NCBI RefSeq assembly: GCF_004798865.1
Contig: NW_025336482.1
Location: 126,861-190,860 of the forward strand
Source of the DNA: Varanus komodoensis
Taxonomy: Eukaryota; Chordata; Lepidosauria; Squamata; Varanidae
Length of the DNA stretch: 64,000 nucleotides
Direction of reading: 5' to 3'
Below are positions 21,496-32,312 of the stretch, one piece after another. Within the stretch, counting starts at the first letter, position 1, and every line of letters starts with the position of its first letter. The position numbers were made by a program, and so were the translations under genes. The notes under the pieces are model-generated. The model was given only the letters and a program-made list of their open reading frames with translations. It made no database searches and had not been told where the DNA came from.

Positions 21496-24400
21496 CCATC
21501 TTGCAGTGGCCATGGCTGGTGTTTCCATACCCCTTGGAGGCATTTGATGGGCTACACTAGCAAGGAGACCTGCGCTGGGCGCAGGGGCAGGGGCAAAAGT
21601 GCCGGCATCTTTTAGGCTTCCAACTCTCCCTGCTAGTAAACACAGCCTTCACAGAGACTCCCCCCCCCCCCAACCACCACAGAATGGGGAAGAAAACTGC
21701 AGAACAGCAATTGGGGCAGGAAAAGGGAGTGTGCGTCAGAGGAAGGTGAACGTTGCCTCCCCTGATTTTCCTCACCTGGAGCCAGGCACTTCTTGGCACG
21801 CTTGCAAAGCATTGCCTCCCCTATCGTTATCTTCGTGAATTTCTCAGGGACATCCAATCCTGCATGTTATCTGTGAATTTCTCAGGGACGTCTGGCCAAG
21901 CAGGTCACTTGCTGGAAAATGTGCTGCAGAATCAGATGATATGCTGGGGCCTTTTTGGAGCCTGCAGACAGGCAGGCTGTAACTCTTTGAGGTTTGGGCT
22001 TACAAGAGCTGCCCAGGGTCAGTTCTGAGGGCCTAAATCTGACCCTCTGGCTTTGCAGCAGCCCTTCCCAAGTCACCCTGCCGGCTGGGAATGATGGGTG
22101 TTGCAGTTGGTCTGCAGGCAGTCAGGCTAGGAGAGGATCCAGTGTTCCCCTACACAAGTCTACCCTGGGCAGAGATACCTAGCTTGCAGCGCTGTGGGAA
22201 GAAATCCACCCTCCCCCATGTGGGGGGAACTCCAGCCCTCCCCGTCATGTGCCCTGCTTCATCTTGAAATCTCTGCTCAAGATGAGGGTTGATTTCAAGG
22301 CCCCTCTGGACCTGGCCGCACTGTCCTTGCTTGCCTCTTCCATGCCTCTGGCAGGCGGTGGGGCAGGAAAAAGGATCCCCCCTCCCATAGCCAGCTCAAC
22401 CCTCACCAGCTGCCTTGCTTCAAGTGTGGCCTATTTTGCTATTTTCTGGTCCCACACGCATGCACGCACGCTTCTAACACGGGTGCAACACATGGCCCAA
22501 ACCCATCTGGAAACCCACCCTGCTCCCGCTGCAGCCCCATTGGACCCTGCGGCACCCTCATGTCACTCCGGCTTTTTGTTCCCATAAAGCCTCTCGGCCT
22601 GGCTGTGTCAGGTCTGGTCCTCATCAAGCAGGGAATGTCAAAAGCCAACTGACCAAGCCAGGCTGTTCATCCGCATGAGCCAGGATGGTCCGCTCCAGCC
22701 TTCACCACCACCCCTCCAGATGTGGTTGGACTACAGCTCCCATTAGCTTTCTCCTAGCTGGCTGGGGGTGGGGGGTTTACTCCAAACATCTGGAGGGGAC
22801 CAGCCTGGGGAAGGCCCATCTGCTCCTGATGGCAAGTTCTTGGGCAGAGAAAGAGCTTTTCCACCACCTGCTCCCTGGTTTTAATTGGAGGCATCGGGAA
22901 TTTGAACTCGGGACCTTCTGTCCACCTAGCAGGTGCTCTGTGAGCTATGCTTCCCTAAACCAGTCTCGAGGCCTGTTCTTTCTCCCACAAGCCCTTTGCC
23001 TGAGCAGAGGCACCCCGGTCAATGCAAAGGTCTGATTGGTCCCTTTTATTCTGGGCTGTGTGCTTTTAACTCTTCTTCCTGGCTTGACCTAGCAATCCTC
23101 TTGTGTCTTGGTGGCCCTCTAATGGAGAGAAGTGCAGTTTCTCCAGCTTTCTTTCCCACGGCTTTCCATGCCCACCTCTAGCAGAACATTCATGCAAAAC
23201 CAAACCTGTGTGTAGAACTTTATGAAAGCTGCTGGCTTAGGGGACCTGGGGACGCAAGTCCATGCCTCTGGCAAGGAGTGCTGGTGGTCTTTGAGGAGGG
23301 GAAAAGGCCAAAAGGACCGTTGACGAAGCAGGAAAAGCATTCTCCAAGTGAGCCAACCTGTGGCTTGCTCGATTTGTCCCTCCGGGCAGCCGAGTAGATT
23401 GGAGTGGTGGGGAAGGGTTGAAAGGGGGAGAAGGGGGGACTGAGAGAGAGACCACAGCACAAGGAGGTGAGAACATGGCAGAAAGAGCAAAGAAACCGGG
23501 GCTGACAGAGCCCTGCTGGTAAGACCACCATGCCAAGCGTTCCCCCCCCCCCCACCCCAGCAGCCCATCTGTCCAAACTCACAGCCTGAAGAAGATCCAT
23601 TTGATTTGGGTGCCGTCGATAACCTTGAGTGTCCAGGCTGTGGATGCCTGCGTGCTCAGATAACGCTTCCAGTCCTTCCTCCTCTGCTGGCATTCCCACC
23701 TTGAAGCTGGTGCGTGCAGGGAGCAGCCCGGGTTTACTTCTGAATTGCACCCCTCTCCCTTCTGCTCCCGACGTCACACATCAAGAGCTTTGAACAGGCC
23801 CTTGAGCCAGACGGGCATCTTTGGCTTCCCCCGGAGCCTCTGGGTTGAGCAATGGGAAGGGCCAAGCTCAGTGCCGTCTAACGCATGGGCCTGGTGGGCA
23901 CTTGCCCATGGGCCCCATACTAATCTGTATGTTAACCCTTGGGAAATGGGAAAACTTGCAAAATTAACAGCAGTTGTGGTCATAGGGGCCCCCAGTACGC
24001 TGCTTTGCCCGGGGCCCTGGCCAACCTCCTCCCAGCATGAAGGAGGCTGTGCTGGGCTTCTCTCACTCGGTTGCCACAGAGCCAAGCCCTGCATGGCACG
24101 ACCCCATCCAGCTCGCTGCTCCGAGGCATCCAGTGGTCCTGCTCTTGCAATCCAGGGCAGTGCCAGGGGCAGTAGGTACTTTTCGGGGCCAACAGCTCTT
24201 TCTGGGATGCCCCTTCCGAGCAGCCAAGCAGCGGTCCAGATTAGGAGATTTTTCTGGGCAGTTGTGCAGATTGGGCCCAGATGTTAGCAAGGGAGGCAGG
24301 TAGCTTGTACATCACCCAAAGAGCCTTTTTGGATCATTTGGTGTCTTTTTAAAGAAAAATGTAATCAATAAACAAACAGTGTCATGGAGAGCAGGGACCC

Positions 24401-25395
24401 TATGGCTTGGTTTACGTCAGGAGCTTCTACTACTAATGGCTAGAATGAATTGCCAGGAGTTGCAGGGAAAATTGAATGCCCTTGAACCCCGGCATTTCCG
24501 TTGGTGAGATCACCCAGGCCCCCTGCAGTGACTTACGGCTGATGCTACCGTATAGTGGTCGCCACCGCCAACTACAAGCTTCCAGAACATACACAGAGTG
24601 TTTTATAGATTCTGAGTCACATGGGCCCAGCAGCTGGGCAGCTGATGCCGAAATAAGGCGAACAGATTCAGAAGAAGGGGAGAGGGCTGCAGGAGGGCTC
24701 AACAGAATGGCATTTGATTGCAGGATGTTAACACACCGACCACTGAGGCACAGGGGCTGTGCTGGGCCTTGGCATGCGGATGAGGGTGACTGCGATGCTG
24801 TTAACCTGGGGCATCATCGGTTCTTACTGATCAGCAAAAATAGCCCTGGTAGCTTCTTCCGGAAGCCATCAGGTCCCACTTCTTAAAGTAACAGCAAATG
24901 CCAAACAGTAATCCTGCTTGGAATCTCTTTTTGGGTGCTTCCTGAGAAAGGGGTGCAGGCATTGTTTAACACAAAGATGCACAAGCAACCCTTTTCTGCC
25001 AGGATTCATCTGAATTTTCCCAACAGTTGTGTGCCTATCACAGCCATGGGCTGCAGGTTGTTGATTCACGGCATTGCTATCCCAAGATTTGGCTTTCAAA
25101 AGGAACTGGGTGCATGGAAAGATGGAAGCTGTCTTTTGGCCCGAGGCCCGAGGCCCGCTTGAGCAAAAAAGGTTGTTGCTGCCCCTGGCTTCCCAGGAAG
25201 TGCCCGGCTGGCCCATGTGGGAAAGGAGACTGGAACTGAAGTGTGTGAGGGACTTCAGCTCATTGGCCTGGCCCCAAACCACTTCCCTAAGCCCCATCAC
25301 CTGGGGAGCCGTTTTGAATCACAGATAGCACAGAGGAGCTTTGTATGCCCCCCTTCCAGTGAGAAGAGAGTCCTTATGTTATCACAGGTTGGAGA
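21496..25395. other. intergenic DNA without a recognisable gene
   Basis: Apart from a fold-back repeat at 22695-22815 and C homopolymers near 21660 and 23540, I see nothing I can name. The open frames overlap on both strands and show no family motif. Confidence 0.5.
22695..22815. repeat. fold-back repeat of the ACTACAACTCCC family
   Basis: The left arm has cccctccagatgtggttgga and ctacagctcccat; the right arm has tactccaaacatctggaggg and gaccagcctggggaagg. The arms are imperfect reverse complements, giving a hairpin about 120 bases long, as expected for a palindromic MITE. Confidence 0.7.
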
Positions 25396-25575
25396 CAGAA
25401 ACATAGAAACAGAGCCAGTCAGAAGGGGCCTCCTGGGCCATCTAGTCTGACCCCCGGCTCCAGCCGGCTCCGCTCACGACATGCCCACCATGTGGACCTC
25501 CAGCCTATCCTTGAACACCTGCACTGATGGGGCCTCCACCACCTAACACAGGGATTCCCTCTGAGGAACTTTCTT
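25396..25575 (-). mobile_element. CR1 LINE 3' fragment
   Basis: The + strand begins gaaacatagaaacagagcca and gtcagaaggggcc, then ccatctagtctgacccccgg and ctcacgacatgcccaccatg. These match the 3' end of the + strand copy at 31540-32312 in reverse complement. Confidence 0.9.
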
Positions 25576-27682
25576 GCACCCTTGACCAAAATGGACCTTT
25601 GGGGCTCTGATCCAACAGGGCTTGTAAAGTTTGTGGGATTCGAGGTGCCAATTACGGTGGCAACGTGTCTTTGAAGCCCCCAGCTCCCAGGTGGGCATTT
25701 CTCTGTTTTTCCACTTGGGCTGCCTCAGTTAGGCACTTCTTCAGATGTCTTGCACTGTATCATTCCCCATTCCAGGGAACGATGGGAAGTGTAGTCCCAT
25801 GAATCTGGAGGGGACGTGGTTCGGAAAGGGTGATGAATCCCGGGGGGGTGGCGGCTCCCTCCACTGTATTTCACAATCAGCCTGACTGAGGTCATTACAA
25901 GGAACTGGGCGGGGGGGGGGGGGTGTCAGGGGGGCTCCAATGCTGCAGTTTTCAGCCCCTGCTGAAAGCATTTGTATTTCCAATTTTCCTTGGAGGACCA
26001 AATTCAGTTTTTATTGGGATCCTGTTTTAACATTCTGTTCTGTGCTTCCTGACTTTTGATCTTTTTATGGCGTGCCGTTTTTTGAAACAGTTCTACATCC
26101 CTTTGCTGAGACAAACTGTTCAAACGGGTGATCTTTTTGCTCCTGCCAGCCAGATCATCCAATCTTCATTCTAACGCTTTTAAATTATTGGATTGCTGTT
26201 TGTGGGGGAAAATCCATGGCCCATCAGCTGAACTGACAGTTCTGAAGAGCAGGAGCTCACAGCAGCAAACCCCTCCTCCATGCAGTGGGGCGGGGGGGGG
26301 GGTCCAAAAATGCAGACAGCTGTGTCAATCCATGTCAACAAACCCATTCAAGCCACATTCAGCTAAACCAAGAGCAGATCCGAAGGGAATGGGCTGCTGG
26401 ACTCTCCACTCCAGAAAATTAGCATTACAACAAGGAGTACCTGAGTATGCGGGGCAGGTACAGAGAGGTGAAGAAAGGGTGGCAGAGACAGAGAAAAAAG
26501 CAGGTGGCAAAGAGAGGCAGAGGGCGAGAAGGAGGCGGCAGGGCAAAAGGGGAAGGGGAAGGGCTGCAGAGGCAAAGAAAGAGGTGGCAGAGAGGAGGAA
26601 AAAGGGGATGTCTTGGCCAGGGTTTTGCTTTGGGTCTGCTCTCCATGGCCCTCGCCCCCACCCCTGACTTTCTCCATGGATCTTCCAGCAGACAGAGCCG
26701 CAAAGCACAGTCCTGCCCTGTGCAGGCAGCAGGACGTGGTCTTCCTCCCCACCGCTCCAGCAGCCCCTGTCCTCTCCTTTCCTGGGCCGTGGTACTCCAT
26801 CCATCTCATTTGCATCATCAGGACACAAAACAAGGAGGTGCAGCAACCCACTCACGGTCAGAATAGTTTGCCCTGACAAGTATCGCTTCTGCCAGACAGA
26901 AGACAATTCCCTGCACCCACTGCCCCCTTCTTAGGCTGCAAATAGGGTCACCCCGGACTTCCAGCAAGGTCCCAGGTTGGTACCTTTTGTAGGGAGCCAA
27001 GAGAAGAAGGAAAGGGGAGGCCAGGTCAGAGGGGTGTTCTATCTCTCGCACCCGGCTGCATCGATCTCCTTAATTAACTGCCAGCACTGGGCAGATAAAC
27101 TATCCATCCTGGGAATTTGCCTAATAGCTTTACTTGGCTTTGTTGCTAATCTTTTTTTTTTTTTTTAAGAAAAATCACTCAGTGCTTCTGCAGCAACCTA
27201 ATGCCTCCATCTTTCTCTTTTTCCACTGCTCAGCCAGAATTGAGTTGTCAAGGCTTTTGGCCACAGGCTCCGAAAGAATCCTCGAGTTGGAGGAGAACTC
27301 AGTGGTCATCTAGTCAAACCCCACGGTTGCACTAACCCAGACATCTGCCTGGAAGCCCCTAACAAAGGAAAGCCATCACATCCCTAAAGATTTCCTGTTG
27401 CTGGACAACACATTTTTTTTTGCTCAACAATTGCACATATGTTCAGGATCATCCCAAACTCCACATTTTAAAAAGATATGGAAAACTAAGTTTCTAGTCC
27501 ATAAGGCTGTGAAAATAACCTTTAAAATAACTGCAGAGCAATGTCCCTCTCCATGTCTACTTCAAAAAATATTTATGGCAGGACAAAGTATTTTTGAATC
27601 TACAAAAAACATATATACCCTATCAGAGTGCAGACAATACAATGAACCCTTGAGTGTGGTTTAACATTGAAATATGTGTTAT
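25576..27682. other. intergenic DNA without a gene
   Basis: It holds the polypurine tract, a half repeat with gatgggaagtgtagtcccat near 25780, a possible CR1 scrap at 27265-27400 and poly-T near 27150. I see no exon. Confidence 0.5.
26450..26610 (+). repeat. polypurine tract
   Basis: About 160 bases consist mostly of G and A, with repeated ggcagag and gagaagg-like units. This produces open frames rich in Arg, Lys and Gly on the + strand that are not a gene. Confidence 0.75.
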
Positions 27683-27813
27683 GTTGTCTGAACCCAGCCA
27701 AGACAACTTTCCATGGTGAATGACCCAGAGTTCACAACCCAACCTCAACCCATGGGTGTTCTTTATGGGCCATTCACAGTTAACCAATCTTGGCTGGCTG
27801 GGTTCAGACAACA
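27683..27813. repeat. inverted repeat (fold-back MITE-like)
   Basis: The left arm gttgtctgaacccagccaag is mirrored by the right arm, which ends ttggctggctgggttcagac plus aac. The inner arms (tttccatggtgaatg and cattcacagtta) also pair partly. The same ggttcagacaaca signature occurs near 10960 and 40540. Confidence 0.75.
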
Positions 27814-28711
27814 CGGTAACCACCAATTCCACCTCAACCCACACTGTGCCCTCGATTGTGGGTTGCTCCACTGTTCTTTTTGACAAACTGCAGTGGCAAC
27901 AGAGGTGGGACTGGGTTCTTTCCAGCCTTTGAAATCAAAGCTGCATCCTAAACATGTGAGCCAAATTTCATCCCAGTATGTCAAGGTTTGAGGAAGAAGC
28001 TTGAGTTAGCTAAGCATACAAAGACTGCACATCACACATGAAAAGAAGCAATTCCTCACCTGGGAAGAGGGCTGAAGTTTGCCAGGCCCTGAACATGAAT
28101 CCCCACATAGCCACTTGCCCACCTGCTGAAGGGCCACACCTGTCCGTCAGCAGAAGTATCCGCTGGGGGAGCATCCACACGCGGGCTGCCTTGCTGTGCC
28201 CTCTCAGCTCTGCTCCAGCCCGGGTGATCAGCTGCAGACCCGAGGAAAAGAATCGCCCCATTCAGCACCGTTGATGAATTCTGTGAGCTGCCCCATTAGA
28301 AGGAAGGACATTTATCTCGTTGTGTTGGCATCTCATTAATCTGAGAAGCACTTGCCGATCCTAAAGACAACGGGGCAAGAGAATGAATGGTTCAATTGGA
28401 GGGGCTGAGGAACCGAGGAACATGTTTCCAGAGTGACCTGGAGTATGGTCTGCAGGGGCTTTGGGCATCCAGCCTCTGGAAGCTAAGCAGGACTGGAGCC
28501 GGCTGAGCTTGGAGGGGAGACCCCAGCGAACTGCATGTCCCACCATGTAAATAAATATAAGCAAACAAATAAACATACATGGTGCGGGAGCCCCTTTCCT
28601 CACGTGAGTTGAACATCTGGGGCTTTGGAGTCTGGGGGAACAAGAGAGAGCATGGCACAGACCTGTAAAACGAGGCATTGTGTGACCACAACATATAAAG
28701 CAGGCCAGGGG

Positions 28712-28925
28712 GACGTCATGACAGGTGTGTCACACTGGGACTCGGGAGATCTGGGTTCGAATCCCCACTTGACCATGAAGCTCTCTAGGTGACATTGCGC
28801 CAGTCGGACTCCCAGCCTTTCCTACCTCACAGGGATGTTGTAAGGCTAAATAGGGGAAAGGGGAAGGATGACAGGCGCTCCCCGAGGTTCCTCACAAGAC
28901 TGGGGGAAAGGTGGAACATAAAAGG
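28712..28925 (+). mobile_element. tRNA-derived SINE (Sauria-type)
   Basis: It shows a tcacactgggactcgggaga head, a B-box-like gggttcgaatcccc, then acctcacagggatgttgtaa and an aggtggaacataaaagg tail. Confidence 0.82.
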
Positions 28926-31219
28926 GACAACGCGCTCAGACCCTTTTCTCCCACTCGCATCATGCCAGGGCCTGTGGATACGCAACACAATGGAAAGCTC
29001 TATGAGTGAAAAGGAGAGGAGAAAATTATTCCAAAAAAGGGGGGTCCAATCCAGTCCTCAGCGTTCCTTGCCCAGAGTTTCAACTGCCAATCATTTGGTG
29101 GTTCTGTGGTTCCCCCCATTCGAAAACCGTGAAATCCCTTTCTTCTTACTGCTAGGAAGAGCTTGAAGACAAGAATATACTCTGTGCACTGTTCTGAAAG
29201 CATTTGTGCTAACACAGCAGTATAGAAATGCTTAAATAAATAGGATGGTTCTCTTGGAGTGGGGGGGCAAACACTTCTGCTCTGGACTTTCTACTATCAG
29301 GACAGAGCCCCAAGAAAGTCTCCACATTGAAATTCAGCCTGAGGGTTCCTGCAGCAATCTCCGTGGGGCATTTCTGGGTTGCAGTCCAAACTTGAAAGGG
29401 GGTACCCATGATGCTGAACACAGTTTGGAGACAAAAAGGGGAAGATTGCATAGAAGGCTGTGGAAAGGGGGGTGATGCATTTGTGGAGGTGGAGGAGTGT
29501 TCTTTGAGCAATGTTTTGGAGCAAAGATGACCCAATAGAACCTCCATGGTACAAGGCAGTCTATGCCACTGGATCCCAGCTGCCCAGAAATGCTGGCAGG
29601 AGAGTGCTGTGTGAAATAGCTGAATGTTGTAGGGTGCTGTGGGATTCCTCTTTTCTCCTTACAAGATAGAGATCGGGGTAGTGAGATACGAAACACACAT
29701 TGTTTTGAATTTTGTAAGGCGCTAAGATTTGCAACTCTTGATGCAGTTGTCAACCCACATCGTGGCTACGATTCAATAGGAAGACAAATTCTGCAGTTCC
29801 TGATCGTTCTGGATAAATTGAAGCCCGACAGCTCCTGAAGAGAAGTTTCATCAAGCCACCAAAGTCAGCCCCAAGATGTGGGAAATGAATTCTTTCTCTC
29901 TCCCCTTGACTTCCCTGCTCCGCATTTCGTTTAAGCAAGAACAAAGGTGCTGTCAAAGACTGCAGCCCAGCAAGATGATTTGGAAACTCAGAAGTTCAGG
30001 AAAGCAGAGAGAGAGAAGAAGGAGATCAGGGACAAGGGGAACCCAAACAATCACCTTTGGAGAAACCACAACTCTCGCCTGTTGTGGCACCACAATTTTC
30101 ACTTTGGTGCCATCCCGGATCCCGTTTTTCCAGCTGTGCAAAAAGCAGCTTCTGTCATTCTGGTGGTGGTGTTTTCCCAGCCATCCGTACACCACTGTGC
30201 GTTCACTCACTGTGCCTCTTTTTCTCCATCTCTCTAGCAGATTTAATGTTGGGTTCTTGCTAGGAAAGCAAGAAATGCTTCCAAACCCAGGGAGAGCCAG
30301 TCTTAAGTCACACTGAGTGGCTTGCCTAGGTTGTGGGAGTGTGAAAACTGGATGCACAAAGAAGTCCTGTAAGAATTCACTGTCCCTCTTATTTTACTTA
30401 AATCTCTAGCCCTTAAGGAAGTGAAGGAAGGGTAGACAATTTCCCCCTGTTCCTTTTCTTTGTTGTTCTAGAAATCAGCTCTGTGCAGCATTTTATTCCT
30501 TATTTACAGTTTTTCCATATCTTTTATTTTCTTCAGTTTATGTCTGTGTGTATTTTTCCTTCTCTAGGTGGAAGATCACAGTTGGTAGGAGAGCAAAAGT
30601 GGAAGAAAATAGCTCTGAAGAGATTTTAAATTACTCTGTTGTTAGTCTGTCTACAGAACAATCTAGAAGTGAATGTTAGTTCAGATTCCACACTAACCCT
30701 GTCCATGTAGAACAGCACGTTTGCACCTCTGTTCTTTTGATGTCATTTTTGCAGTGTGATATCAACACAGATAAACATCAGTAACACAGATGGCAAGAAA
30801 AGACGCAAATTCAAGGCCCTGGAATCCATATCCAGATGACACAATCCAAGGATGCACACTGCTGTCACAAGAACAATATCCAAACTGATACCCAAAACTG
30901 GAAAATGTACATATTTGCCTTGCCTTTCTTTTCCTTCAGTTGATATGCATATTTTCTTTTTTCTTTTTTTTCTTTTTTTCCTACTTCACAGTGCAAAATA
31001 TAGGGTATTCCAGCTACTGCTGAGGACAGAGGCTGAAAAGTTGAGCTGTAAATATATATTTAAAGTGCTGTATTGGTCATCTAAATCTTTCTCTCCATCT
31101 CTATCACAGAAGCAATTGTAAACTGTTGAAGCTGCTTACATAACTGGAGTATCACCGGAGAAAGACCCACTCCGGGAAGGATCGGTCGAAGTATTGCCTG
31201 GAGAAGAGATGTTTAAGGG
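28926..31219. other. intergenic DNA without a gene
   Basis: This is AT-richer sequence. I see only a short LINE/SINE-like tail near 29195-29240 (cagtatagaaatgcttaaat) and no exon. Confidence 0.5.
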
Positions 31220-31538
31220 GAGGCAGGAGAACAGTTTTCCAAAATCAGAATGGCTGACACGTAGAAGATGGAGCAGAAATGTTCCCCGGTGCTGCAGAAG
31301 GCAGTGGGTGGAAATTGCAGGGAAGGAAATATGTGCTCAGCGTTAGCACACATGACTTCACAAGTAAGAGCCGGTCGGTGGTGGAACCGCTACCTCTGGA
31401 GGTGATGGCTGTCCTTGCTTGCTCAGCAGGAGGTGCCTGGGCCTCCATCCGTTTGCAATTTCATCTTGCCTTGCAGGACCACTACTGAGCAGAGCCTTGG
31501 CTACCCGACCTCCACCTCTAAAATTCTACAATCCTATG
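31220..31538 (+). mobile_element. CR1-type LINE 3' fragment (first of a tandem pair)
   Basis: It includes gagccggtcggtggtggaac, then ctacctctggaggtgatggc and an attctacaatcctatgaatt end typical of the CR1 3' octamer-like repeat. It abuts the next CR1 in the same orientation. Confidence 0.7.
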
Positions 31539-32312
31539 AATTCAATGTGGACAAGCGCAAGGTCTTGCACTTGGGGCACAGGAATGGGTGCCATAAGTAC
31601 AGGTTGGGGGACAAGTGGCTGGAGAGCAGTTCTTGTGAAAGGGACCTCAGGGTGCTGGTTGACTGCAGGCTGAACTTGAGTCAGCAGTGGGATGCGGTGG
31701 CCAAGAGGGCAAACACCACCCTTGGTTGCATAGCCAGAAGCGTGGCTTCTAGATTGAGAGGGGTGTTACTGCAACTCTACATGACTCTGGTGCGCCCGCA
31801 ACTGGAGTATTGTGCTCAGTTCTGGGCCCCTCATTACAGGAAGGATATAGCCAGGTTGGAGTCAGTGCAGTGAAGGGCCACAAGGTTGGTGGCCGGTTTG
31901 CAGGGGAAGCCGTATGAGGCGAGACTGAGGGAACTGGGCCTCTTCAGCCTGGAGGAGAGGAGACTCAGAGGGGATCCGTTGGCGACAAACAGGTGTGTGA
32001 GGGGGTGTCACACGGAGGTGGGGAGAGACCTGTTCTCCCCTGCAGAGGAAGGCAGGATGCGCTCCAACGAAGCCAAGCTCAGGGAACCAGGGTTCAATTT
32101 GGATGCCAGGAAGCGCTTCCTGACAGTCAGGACCCCGAGGGTGTGGAATGGGCTTCCCCGGGAGGTGGTTGAGGCCCCATCGGTGCGGGTGTCCAAGGAC
32201 AGGCTGGACGTCCACATGGTGGGCATGTCGTGAGTGGAGCCTGCTGAAGCCGGGGGTCAGACTAGATGGCCCGGGAGACCCCTTCTGGCTCGCTCTGCTT
32301 CTATGTTTCTAA
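31539..32312 (+). mobile_element. CR1 LINE, C-terminal coding part and 3' UTR
   Basis: The translation has FNVDKRKVLHLGHRNG, DVLVD-like RDLRVLVDCRLNLSQQWDAV, MTLVRPQLEYCAQFWAPHYR and KDIARLESVQ, then after one stop RATRLVAGLQGKPYEARLRE, LGLFSLEERRLRGD and TPRVWNGLPREVVEAPSVRV. These are CR1 reverse-transcriptase end motifs. The 3' end has gggggtcagactagatggcc and ctatgttt. It is 5' truncated. Confidence 0.92.

Noticed and set aside
22249-22587. Possible exon in intergenic DNA (112 codons)
   Set aside because: It has no family motif, no good flanking splice sites and an overlapping frame on the other strand.
26128-26906. Long Arg/Lys-rich frames on both strands
   Set aside because: They are translations of a polypurine tract, and low-complexity composition explains their length.
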